Source of the DNA: Plasmodium relictum
Taxonomy: Eukaryota; Apicomplexa; Aconoidasida; Haemosporida; Plasmodiidae
Assembly (NCBI RefSeq): GCF_900005765.1
Contig: NC_041692.1
Span: 496,001-560,000 of the forward strand
DNA length: 64,000 nt
Direction: 5' to 3'
The notes below the pieces were generated by a model. The model was not told where the DNA came from and searched no databases. It worked only from the letters and a program-made list of their open reading frames with translations. Shown one piece after another: positions 35,339 through 48,922 of the stretch (positions are counted from its first letter, which is position 1; each line of letters opens with the position of its first letter). The translations under genes were made by a program, and so were the position numbers.

Positions 35339-37933
35339 ATGCAAAATTCAGGTAATAATAACAGTATTAATTATGGTAAGAACATTATGATTCCAAATAT
35401 GCCTAATATTCCCAACGCGCCCAATATACCCAACTCAGTCAATATGCAAAATATATCTGGTTCTCCAAATATACCTCATTCTCCTAATTTACCAAATATA
35501 CCTAATATACCTAATTTACCAAATATACCTAATTTACCTAATTTACCAAATATTCCCAGTATACCTAATTTACCCAGTGTACCAAATAATGGTATAAATA
35601 ATCAAAATGTGAATAATACTCATTTTTTGAATAATTCAATTAATCAAATGCCTATGCCTTTTATTCCTGGAATGTTGCATAATGTAAACACATGTGATTA
35701 TTATAATAAAAATATGATACATATGAATTCGATATATGATAATTACAACCCTTTAATGTATGCACAACCCAATAATATGAATATACCTTTACCCCCAAAT
35801 AACATAGATAATTTAAACGACATGTCAATGCATATGAATCTCAATATGATGAAAATGTACAATAAGGATTTAATGTTAAATAAAAACCCAAAAACTATGA
35901 GCAATAATTTAATGAACTTATCGAATAACATGAGCTTAAATTATATGAATAATTACAATATAGAAAGTCACGGATGGTGCGAAATGGTAGCCAGGAATGG
36001 AAGAAAATTTTATTATAATTCTATAACAAAATGCTCAAAATGGGAAAAGCCAGATGAATTAAAAACTCCCGAAGAATTGAAAATTTCTGAAAAAACAAAA
36101 TGGAAAGAATATTCATGTAGTGATGGAAGAAAATACTGGCATCATGAAGAAAAAAACATTAGTGTATGGGAGGAGCCAGAAGAAATTAAAAAAATAAAAT
36201 TAGAATGTGCTTCTGCAAAGGATGAAGGTAATAATAAAGATAACAAAGAGGAGAATAAGAAAAATGCAGAAAATGAAACATTAACCAATGATAATATGAA
36301 TAAAAATAATAAAACATATGAAGAAATAAATAAAAATTATGGAGAATGCAATATCAAGGAAAATAATAATATTAACAGTCATACTAATTATATAAAAGAA
36401 TCAAACTTAAAAAATGAAATAAATCAAAACATATATAATAATATTGATGAAAAAAATAAAAAAATTGATAAGGATAATATGGTATGGGAAAAATTTGAAG
36501 ATAAAAATGATGCAAGAGAACATTTGAAAATTTTATTTGAAGAAAAAAATATAAATCCAAAAATGACATGGGAAAATGCTTTAAAAATTTTAGAAAGTGA
36601 TTCAAGATGGTTAAGTTTAGTTATACTAACGAAAGGAGAAAAAAGACAGTTATTTTCTGAATATATTAGCCATGCTGTTAAAAGAGCTAATGAAAATGAA
36701 AGAAGAAAAAGACAGAAATCAAGGGAAATAATTTTCCAAACATTATTAAATTGGGATAAATTAAATGAACGATCATCTTATATAGAATTTGCTTCTGAAT
36801 TTTACAATGAAGAATGGTGGAATTGGATAACAGAAAAAGAAAGAGATGAAATATTTCAAGATTTTATTGATGATTATAAACATAAATTTAAAGAAATCAG
36901 AAGAAAGAAAAGAAAAAAAACAGTTGAAGTTTTAAAAGAAAAATTTCAAGCATATGCAGAAAAGAAAAACCCATTAAAGTGGAAAGAAATTAAAGTTTAT
37001 TTTAAAGATGATGAAGATTTTAATTCTTTACACAAAATAGATGCTTTAGCTGCTTGGGAAAGCTTCTTTGAAAAATATCACAATCAAGAAAAAATGGAAC
37101 TTAAAAAGAAAGTATATAGAATATTGAGAAAAAAAAGAGATTCCTTCATTGAGTTATTAAATGAATATTACGAAAAGAATATCTTAAATATCAAAACACA
37201 GTGGATATATTTTGTCTCTAAAATATATAAAGATCCTCGTTATACAGATTTATTGGGGCAACAAGGGTCATCACCCAGAGTATTATTTGAGGAATTTATT
37301 GAATCTCTACAGGAACAGTATTTAAGACATAAGGCATACATAAAAAAAGCATATAAAGAAATGGAAATTGTTGTAGATGAAAATACTACGTTTGATAATT
37401 TTTTACAAACGTTTTCAAAAGTACAAAACAAATATAAAATTCCACACGCTAATATGAACTTTATATATCTTTCTATACTTAAAAAGATAAAAGAAAAAAA
37501 AAATAAAGAATTAAAACACATTAATAAAGTAGCCAAATTTTTAACAAAAATTTCGGAACTTAAACCGAATATGACATATAATAAAGTAATTAGTATAATT
37601 AAATGCTCAAGTAAATGGCCAATAGTATGCAACTTATGCCCAAAAGAAGAACAAAAATTAGCTGCCTATAACATATGGAAATCATATATAAATTCAAAAA
37701 AAAAAGATCATTCGAATGATTCATCAAATTATAACTCAAATAAAAATTTTAAAAATTCAAGAAGAAAAGAGACTCCAAAATCAAGTGAAGATGAAGAAGA
37801 AGCAGAAGAAGAAGAATATGATAATAAGACACAGTCAAAACATAAGCAGTATTCTAAAGAAGATTCTGATTCAAGTGCTCAAACAATTGAATCTTTACGT
37901 ACTATTGATCATCCTTCTAGCTATCTACATTAG
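35339..37933 (+). CDS. PRP40: Pre-mRNA-processing protein 40 (WW/FF domain protein)
   Basis: Single exon, 864 residues. Two WW domains lie near residues 210-240 (HGWCEMVARNGRKFYYNS, then SKWEKPDEL) and 253-283 (KWKEYSCSDGRKYWHHEE, then SVWEEPEE). A cluster of FF domains spans about 390-780 (WEKFEDKNDAREHLKILFEE, SSYIEFASEFYNEEWWNWI and others). Two WW then multiple FF is the Prp40/FBP11 order. The protein works in the U1 snRNP and bridges the 5' splice site to the branch-point proteins during early spliceosome assembly. The first 90 residues hold a tandem array of the tripeptides NIP and NLP, unusual for the family. An Asn/Lys-rich linker separates WW2 from FF1, and the C-terminus is acidic and Ser-rich. 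The start ATG at 35339 is in AAATG context. Confidence 0.88.
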   Translation: MQNSGNNNSINYGKNIMIPNMPNIPNAPNIPNSVNMQNISGSPNIPHSPNLPNIPNIPNLPNIPNLPNLPNIPSIPNLPSVPNNGINNQNVNNTHFLNNSINQMPMPFIPGMLHNVNTCDYYNKNMIHMNSIYDNYNPLMYAQPNNMNIPLPPNNIDNLNDMSMHMNLNMMKMYNKDLMLNKNPKTMSNNLMNLSNNMSLNYMNNYNIESHGWCEMVARNGRKFYYNSITKCSKWEKPDELKTPEELKISEKTKWKEYSCSDGRKYWHHEEKNISVWEEPEEIKKIKLECASAKDEGNNKDNKEENKKNAENETLTNDNMNKNNKTYEEINKNYGECNIKENNNINSHTNYIKESNLKNEINQNIYNNIDEKNKKIDKDNMVWEKFEDKNDAREHLKILFEEKNINPKMTWENALKILESDSRWLSLVILTKGEKRQLFSEYISHAVKRANENERRKRQKSREIIFQTLLNWDKLNERSSYIEFASEFYNEEWWNWITEKERDEIFQDFIDDYKHKFKEIRRKKRKKTVEVLKEKFQAYAEKKNPLKWKEIKVYFKDDEDFNSLHKIDALAAWESFFEKYHNQEKMELKKKVYRILRKKRDSFIELLNEYYEKNILNIKTQWIYFVSKIYKDPRYTDLLGQQGSSPRVLFEEFIESLQEQYLRHKAYIKKAYKEMEIVVDENTTFDNFLQTFSKVQNKYKIPHANMNFIYLSILKKIKEKKNKELKHINKVAKFLTKISELKPNMTYNKVISIIKCSSKWPIVCNLCPKEEQKLAAYNIWKSYINSKKKDHSNDSSNYNSNKNFKNSRRKETPKSSEDEEEAEEEEYDNKTQSKHKQYSKEDSDSSAQTIESLRTIDHPSSYLH
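35390..35590 (+). repeat. Coding tandem repeat (PNIP/PNLP) in PRP40
   Basis: About 15 copies of a 9-bp unit (AATATACCT / AATTTACCA / AATATTCCC variants) encode P-N-I/L-P-N strings. Third-position and Ile/Leu codon changes show divergence between units. Confidence 0.85.
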
Positions 37934-39672
37934 AAAAAAGGTTTCTTTTCAGTAGCTCGTATGATAATTTTAATATGAATGGGAAATATATTTCCATTGT
38001 GTGCAAAAAAAAAAAAGATGAAAAAAAGAAAAATAATAAATAAACGAAGAAGAAAAAAATATATATGATAAAGAAAAAAAGAAGATTATATAATAATATA
38101 TTTTATATTTTTTGATAATGTTTTTAAAATTTTATTTGTTTCAATTTTATATCTTATGATTTAATATCTATGAATAATAAGGATATATTTTATGCTTATG
38201 TAAAATTATTTTACTTTTTTTTAACCTCAGGTACTTTTAAAAAAAAAAAAGGAATTTTGATATATATAATTTAGAATATACATATAATATACATATTGCT
38301 TACATTTAAAGTTTAATCACTGTTTTTTTAAAAGATATATGTTATATTCTACAGTAAAACCCTGATTTAAAAGTATAATTAAAAATTTTAAATATTTTTA
38401 TGATTTATAATTTTTTAATACATTTAAAAAATACAAATTTAATTAATTTTATTATTATTTTCTTTTTTATACCTTGCTAAAATATTATAAAAATTTAATT
38501 ATATTTAGATTTTTCTATTTTAATTTAATACAACAAAATTTTTTAAAACTATTTCGAATATATATATATAAATTTTTATATATTTTTTTTTTTTTTTGAG
38601 ATAATGACAAAGGTAGCTTTTTAGGTTCGACATTTTTTTTTCTGCACCATTTAAATAATTTTATGTTTGAAATTTCACCATTTATAAAATTTAAAAATAT
38701 ATATTTTTTTAATAAAATTGAGAAATAAATAAACATTTATATTTATACATATATTTTACAATTTATTTTTAAAATAATTATAGTTTGCTATTTTCATTTA
38801 TAATTAACTACATTTCATTTTATTTTGTTATTTTTTAATTTAATTTTATATTTCATTTTGCATTTATAATTAATAAAAACTTATAAGAAAAATATAAATA
38901 CACAATGAAAAAAAGATTACAGTAAATTTTAAAAAAATATTTTCATTGTAAATTTTTATTTAGAAATTTACATTTTTTTTTTTTTTTATTGAAATATAGT
39001 TTTATATTGATCTAATAACTTTCATTTAAAAATTTTTTTTAGTCTAATATAATTATAAAAAGTTTAAGAATTTTTAATTCACTGCTACTATGAATTATTT
39101 TCTTCCGAAAAAAAATATTACATTCCTTTTTATAAATTTTTTTTTCTTCTTTTCAAGTACATTAAAAATTTGAATAAATATAATTTATATTTTAACAAAT
39201 TAATAAAACAATTTTTTTTAAAAGAAATACTTTTTTTTTTTTAAAGAAATTAAAATTTATAGTGTTACATATATAAAACTACGAAAACAAATAATATTTT
39301 TTGAATGTTTGTTCTACATATAATTTAAAAAATTATTTTCGTTCTTACACAAATTTTTTTATTCACTCCAGTAAGATAATTTTAAAACATATGTATAGAA
39401 TTTTTTTTTTTATTAATATAAATGATTTTATTTGTTTTAAATAAAATATGCACTTTTTATTTTTTTTTTTTACATGATATATATATATATATATTTTTGT
39501 AAATTTTATATATGTTTAAATACATAAATAAAAAAATGCAAGTATTTTTTTTTTTTTATATATAATTACGAATATTTTAAATACAAATATTAGGAAATAA
39601 TATATGTATATATATGCACCATATTTTATATTAAAAGTTAAAATCTTTATCAAAATCATGAGTTAATATAAA
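37934..39672. other. Intergenic, 1.7 kb
   Basis: PRP40 3' UTR and CCT promoter. A minus-strand open frame (38515-38736) has a stretch with mixed codons (NGEISNIKLFKWCRKK) but no start context, partner exon or family match. Treated as noise with low certainty. Confidence 0.5.
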
Positions 39673-42661
<2,989 letters not shown>

Positions 42662-43143
42662 TATATATATATTTATATATATAGAATTATTTGAAATTTT
42701 TTTTTTTTTTATAATCATGTGTTATTCTTCCTTTTTTTTTTTTTTATGTTTGCTTTTCATTTTTATATGTTTAATTCAAATTTTCTTTTATTTTTTTTTA
42801 AGGTGATTTTATAAATTTTTATGTATATTTTTTGTATTTTTCTTTTTAAATATATTATAAAAAAAAAATAATAAAATAAAATAAAACTGCGCATATATTT
42901 TATTTTTCTATAATATTAAGAAGGATCACTGAAATAACCTAACACTATATCATTTTTATGTAAAAACATGATATTTTAATACATAATATAAATTATAGAA
43001 TGATTAAAATAATTATATTTCTTTTAAATTAACAATTATACTTTTAGAAATTCTGTAAGTTTATAAATGTATAAACTCTGAATTATGTGATATAAATTTA
43101 ATATAGTAAAAAGGAGATAATATACTAAATATATAAGATATTT

Positions 43144-43187
<44 letters not shown>

Positions 43188-43676
43188 TATTGTGGTTGCA
43201 TCTTTTATTAGGTTGTTTATATAAATTAAGACAAAAAATCATTAATCTATTTAAAAAAATTGTGAATTTAATTTTATTTTTTTGCATATCACTATTAAAT
43301 ATATAATAGGATATACATATAGTTTTTAATAATAATTATATATAATTTATTTTTTTTTTTTTCTGAAAAATAATAACGTGTATATACATATAAATAAAAC
43401 AAATGAATTTTATTGCTACAATATGGTAAAAAATGAATAAGTAAAATGATTTTCTTACTAAACTTTAAATGTATCATAGATGTGTATCTTCTTTTTTTTT
43501 CTCTCTTTTTTTTTTTTCTTTTTTGTTTGAACCGTGCATATATATATTGATATAATACATATGCTTACATATCTATATATACATTTAACTGTGTTACAGT
43601 AATTCAAGTAAATTATATCTTTAGCTTATCACATTATATAAAAAATTTTTCTTTTTTTTTTCTTTTTATATAAAAA
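42662..43676. other. Intergenic, 1.0 kb
   Basis: CCT 3' UTR and promoter of the secreted-protein gene. Includes a (TA)n run of about 37 bp at 43147-43183. No coding signal. Confidence 0.6.
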
Positions 43677-45927
43677 ATGACACATTTTTTAATTTTGTCT
43701 ATTTGGGTAATTTTCTTACTTGGGTATAGCAAACGTGTATTAGCTTTAAGGGGTAATGAAGAAAATTTTAAGTTATTAAATGAAGGCAACTTTTTTGTAA
43801 ATGATTTAAAAAATTACAAAAATGAACTTGAATCACAGGTATCAATATGTAAAGTCATAAGTATAAAAAACTACTTATGCATTTTCTTTAAAATATTTTT
43901 ATTTTAATGAATTAGAAATATTTTTTTGGATGCATATATTATTATTTCATCTTGAAATATAATATATATGTTCTATTTTATTTATTTATTTTTTTCTTGT
44001 ATATATTACTATAATTAGTACTTTTTTATGAATATTTATACTTACAGATAAGAGACTTAAAAAAAAATGAGGATTTACCAAATGAAGTAGATTTTCAATT
44101 AAAGGAATTGAATGATTTAATACGCATCGTAAGTGACACACAAAAAGTACAAAAGGATCAGTTAATGAATTTTTCTAATTCTTTAGAATTAACAAAATTA
44201 TCATTATTAAAAATGCTAAATGAATATGAAAATAGAATTGATCAATTAGAATACTATATAATGGAGATAAAAAAATTTGATCCTTATGTAGAAAAATTTA
44301 ATTACCCCATATCAAAATATTGGTTAAAAATAGATATTAATAATCTAAAATCATATTGGAAATTTCAAAAAAATAAAAATTATATATCAATTGTTCAAGT
44401 GATTGATTTAATAAATTTAAAAAAACCTTCAACTATTTTACTACTAAAGCATCACAAACTAATGGATGGTTATATAAATGTTGATTTATTCATAAAACCT
44501 TCATATATATCAAAAATAAATCAGTCTTCTTCAGGAATTGTTTTTAATTTTATAAATGCACATAATTACAGATTTGTTGAATTATCTTTTTTAAGTAATC
44601 AGTCATTAGTTATTGTAAGTGAAGTAGTAAATGATGTCTATACAAAGTAAGCTTTAGTTTTAAAATATTGTCAAGATATATATGCATTTCAAAATATTGT
44701 AAATTATACAACAATTTTAATATGATATTCCTATATAAATAAATTTATATTCTTATATATGTAATCATAAACATTATACATATAAATATCACTACTATTT
44801 ATATTTTTTTTAGTTTATCTTTAAATATAATTTATTTTAATTTGAACATATATATATATACATATTGTACGTATTATTTCTTTTTTTAAAGAATAATTTC
44901 AAAGAGCGTAGAGGCAGACAAAAATGAATTCAATTCCTTAACATGCGAATTTATTGATAAAAAAATAAATATATTTTTAAATTATAAGAAAATAATAGAA
45001 ATTAATATAACAAATTCAGATATTAAAAACTCTGTAGGATTATTCACAAAAATGGGTACAGCACAATTTAAAAATATATTAAGTGGAAATATAAATTTTG
45101 AAAAAGAATTAAAACATAAATTATTAAATTCAGACGATAAAGATATTTCAAGCATTAACTTAAATGATTCATATCGCTTCTCCAAGAAAGTTGATAGAGA
45201 TGATTTAAGTGTATATGAAATACCATATTCTAATAAAGATTATGATAATTACGTAGAAAAAGAAATTTATAATGTTTACCCTGTTGCCGAATCCAATTCA
45301 TATTATGACCAAGAAAATTTAACATTTAATAATTTAAATAAAGATGAAAAATGGCAAGAAAGAGAATATTTATGTAATAAATTTACCAATAATGAATTTA
45401 ATTTATATGATTGGTTAAGTAATAATACTCTTTATAATTGGAGAGTTGCTAATGAATTTGGTATTAAAAGAGTTTTTGTTCAAGGTGGTTATAAAAATTC
45501 TATTTCTAAAACATCATTAGTCTATAAATATAGTTCATGTAATTCTGCAAATTTGTCAGCTTATGTAAAATTAGAATATAATAGTGAAGCTGGGTTGTTG
45601 TTCAGATATGACAACGAAGAAAATATGTATATTGTAACAATTTCAACAAAAAATAAAGAAATCATTTTAAAAAAATATAAAAATAACAAGGAAACAATTA
45701 TTAGAAGTGAATATATTAAAAATATAAATTCTTTTCAAAGACATCATATATTAATAAATGATGAAGGAGAAAAAGGAATTATAAATATATATTTAGATGA
45801 TACTAAAATATTTTCTATAAATAATGAAAATTATTACAAATCAGGATTATTTGGTTTTTATGTTGAATATGGTTATTCTACATTTGATACATTTAAAATA
45901 TATGAGAGAGAAAAAAAAAATATTTAA
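43677..45927 (+). CDS. Secreted coiled-coil protein with beta-sandwich-like regions, 3 exons
   Basis: join(43677..43838, 44048..44646, 44892..45927), 598 residues, phases closing. An N-terminal signal peptide (THFLILSIWVIFLLGYSKRV) is followed by a predicted coiled coil at about 55-130 (heptads in VDFQLKELNDLIRIVSDTQK and LSLLKMLNEYENRIDQLEYY). Two segments then read like LamG/concanavalin-type beta sandwiches. The first is about 145-300 (SKYWLKIDINNLKSYW, then GIVFNFINAHNYRFVELSFL). The second is about 420-598 (AYVKLEYNSEAGLLFRYDNE, NMYIVTISTKNKE, SGLFGFYVEYGYSTFDTFKI). The motif order 'x-GLLFRY-x-N...MYIV...GLFGFY' is typical of carbohydrate- or protein-binding jelly rolls. There is no C-terminal TM or GPI signal, so it should be soluble. 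Likely exported to a parasite organelle or vacuole (inference); function unknown. Confidence 0.75.
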
Positions 45928-46278
45928 TAAAAATATATAAAATTTTTTAATAAATACCATTATATTTATTTAAATATGTATTATAATGTTTGAAATAAAT
46001 TAATATTTTTATTTTATCTCAGAATTTGGATTAAACATTTTTTATACTATTATTAACAACAATGTTATTTTTGTTTTTGCTTTTGTTTTTGTTTTTTTTT
46101 AAGAATTGGTCTTTTCGTTGTATTTTATTTATTTTGCTATTTTAATATAATTTTGTTTCTAAATTATTATTATTTTTTCTTTTTTTTAACTCCTTTGTTA
46201 TCTTAATTTTTTTTTATACATTTTTGTTCTATTATTAATTCTTTTTTTAATTTTTGTTGTGAAATTTTTTTTTTTTTT
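45928..46278. other. Convergent intergenic region, 0.35 kb
   Basis: Shared 3' region of the secreted-protein and SNARE genes. T-rich with a TTTTTG-type repeat near 46070-46098. Confidence 0.6.
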
Positions 46279-47846
46279 TTAAAGTTCATTAGTGGTTATT
46301 GAATCACTTACTAAATTTACTGAACTCTCTTCACTTTCTATTTCATTTGTTGAAGTTATTTTCTTAATGAAAGTAAATACTTTAAGAGATATATTTCCAA
46401 TATGAAATAATACTGAAAATACCAACTTAATTATCTATAAAAAAAAAAAAAAATAAATAAATAAAAATAGAGTAATTACCTTTTTTCTATTATTTATTAT
46501 ATTTCTTTATATATATACTGTTATTATAGCTCTTATAAAACCCAATCTTCTTAAGATAATATAAATACAAATACTTAAAAAGAAAAAAAAGGAATACCAT
46601 ACATATCTTGTGTCATTCTCAGCTCTATTAATAAATGGAATATACAATAATAATATTAATAAAAAATTGAAAGCCATATATAAAGGATACTATAATACTA
46701 AATATATTATTGACTTATATATTCATTTTATGAAAAAATACTTTTTTTTTAAGGAAAATATTAGTTGTGCACTGGACCTTAATTTCATTTCAAAAGCTAA
46801 CAAAAAAAAAAAAAAAAAGAAAAAAGAATCATTACATATGTTATGTATTCTCTATTTTAAAGTTTTATTTATATGCAATTAAAAAATTATCTAATATATA
46901 TGTCTTCTTTTTTTACAATTGAATATTTCATCTTGTTTTTTTAATTTTTGAGAAGATTCTAATAATTCTGATTTTACGTTTTTCATTCTATTTACTTCAT
47001 CCATCATCATTTTTCTAGTGTCTTTTAAATTTATATGGCTGATATTTTTATTTGTTTCTTCAATAGTTTCAACATAATTGTCACTAAATAAAATATATAT
47101 ATATATATATTATTTAAAATTTTGTATATTAAATATAATCTTTAATTACCTTTTTTTTTTATCTAAAAAAAGTTTCATACACAAACGATGATAATCTTTC
47201 TCCCAAGTATTCCACCATAAACTTAATTTTCTCTTATAGCTTAATAAAAAATAGAAAAAAATAATACAATATATATATTTTAATTTTAAAATGTAAAGAA
47301 TTAATACTTTTTTCATACTTCTCTACATTTCTGGAATGGTATTCATATTCTTCTTTAACATTATTTTCAATATGTTCAGAAAAAATTATTTTGTTACAAT
47401 GTGATATTAAACTTGAATAATCAACAATTCTTTTTGATACTTTTCCACGAAACTAAAAATTTATAAAAATAAAGTATTCTTATCTATATAATGATAAAAT
47501 TTATTCATTTTTACTTTGTATACTTTTTTATATATGCAAATAATTTTTTAAACATACATAGAAAAAAAAAATTTGTTCATTTGTTTTGTTTATTTGAATT
47601 TATAATATATTACAATTAGGTGAAAACCTTTTTTTTTTTTTTTCTTAAATTATATGTAATTAATTTACTATTATTTAGACTTACTAACAAAAAAGAATCA
47701 TGATCATTTAAAACTTCTTCAGATAAAAATAAATTTTTAAGATTATTATCAACCAATTTCATTTGACTTATTAATGAATTTATCTTATTTAAATTATCTA
47801 CATTTTTATTTTTTTTAATTAAATTTGATACAAAATTCTCATTCAT
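46279..47846 (-). CDS. Sec20/BNIP1-like SNARE, 7 exons
   Basis: complement(join(46279..46434, 46519..46624, 46742..46796, 46917..47083, 47150..47239, 47319..47452, 47628..47846)), 308 residues with all six junctions in phase. The N-terminal 170 residues are helical (KKNKNVDNLNKINSLISQMK; DYSSLISHCNKIIF). A SNARE-type heptad region at about 190-260 reads INLKDTRKMMMDEVNRMKNV, LLESSQKLKKQDEIF, then KLRSSAQLIFSLKKKAEND. A TM anchor follows directly (YVWYSFFFFLSICIYIILRR). The layout RKMM-x2-E-V then charged linker then TM resembles Sec20/BNIP1, a Qb-SNARE for Golgi-to-ER retrieval. The protein continues past the TM with a second amphipathic or hydrophobic stretch and a tail ending TTNEL, loosely like the HDEL end of yeast Sec20. 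Exon 5 is 55 bp. Alternative: another tail-anchored Qb-SNARE. Confidence 0.7.
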
Positions 47847-48922
47847 TTTTTTATAATTAAGGTTTTATTTCATCTTTTCGAAAATTTTTTGAAGTTAAAT
47901 TTATTCATTTATTTTAAAAATTAAGAAATTTTTTTTTCCTTTCTTATTTTACTAAAATATATTAAAAAATATGAACAATTGTTTATAATAAATTCTTGTT
48001 TTTGATTGATACCTGTAAATTTTTTTTAGAAATTTTTTCTGTGCTTTTAATTATACGAGTAAATTTTTAAATCAAATATATTTTTGTAATTATAGGAAAT
48101 TTTATTTTCGTATAATTAAAATATATATTGATCAAATATTAATAAAAAGCCATAAAAAAAAAAAAAAATGAAATAAAAATAAAAATGAAAATAGAATAAA
48201 ATAAAAAATTTTACTATAGTTTTTATATTTCTTAATCATCATATGATAAAAAAAAAAAAATTGAATTTTCTTTTTATGTAAAATCAATAATTAAAATTTT
48301 ATATTATTACATAAAAAAAAAGATAAGGAAAATAGTTTAAAATTAGAACTTTATTTTTTTCATATACTAAAAAAAAAGCTTATGTAGTAAATAAAAGACA
48401 TAAAAATAAATCATTACAATTACAATTTATATATTATATTGTTATTAATCAAGAAAAAAGAAAAATTACATGTAAATAAATAAAAAATAAATGAAAAAGT
48501 ATTTTTATTTCTTTAACATAAATATATGCAGCTTTTTTGTTTTCATGTGTAACTAATTTAAAAATATAAATATATTAATAACATAAAACAACAGTTTCTA
48601 AAAAAATTATATAAAAGTTAAATTTTTTTTTAAAATTTTCTTTTTTTTAAACGTAAATAAAATTAAGTGGATATACGCAAATATTTATATACATTAAAAA
48701 AATTCTAAGATAAATATAAAAATATTTTTATGTACTTCAATTTAAAAAAAGTATTATATAACTTTTTTTTTTTTTTTATATTAAGCTCCCATTAATTTTG
48801 TTTTATCAAATTTTATTTAAAAAAAGTGAAATATTTTTTTCATATTTTTTCACTTTAATTTTTAGGTTCATTTTCGTATGTAGTTCTTTTTTTTTTTTTT
48901 TTATTCTTTAAAGAGAATATAT
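47847..48922. other. Intergenic, 1.1 kb
   Basis: Promoter of the SNARE gene and 3' UTR of the EPL1-like gene. No coding signal. Confidence 0.6.

Noticed and set aside
38515-38736. 73-residue minus-strand frame with some coding-like codons
   Set aside because: No credible splice partner, no family pattern, and it ends in A/T repeats; kept only as a note in the intergenic entry.
46610-46882. 90-residue plus-strand frame
   Set aside because: It overlaps two exons of the SNARE gene in antisense and contains poly-Lys from an A run.
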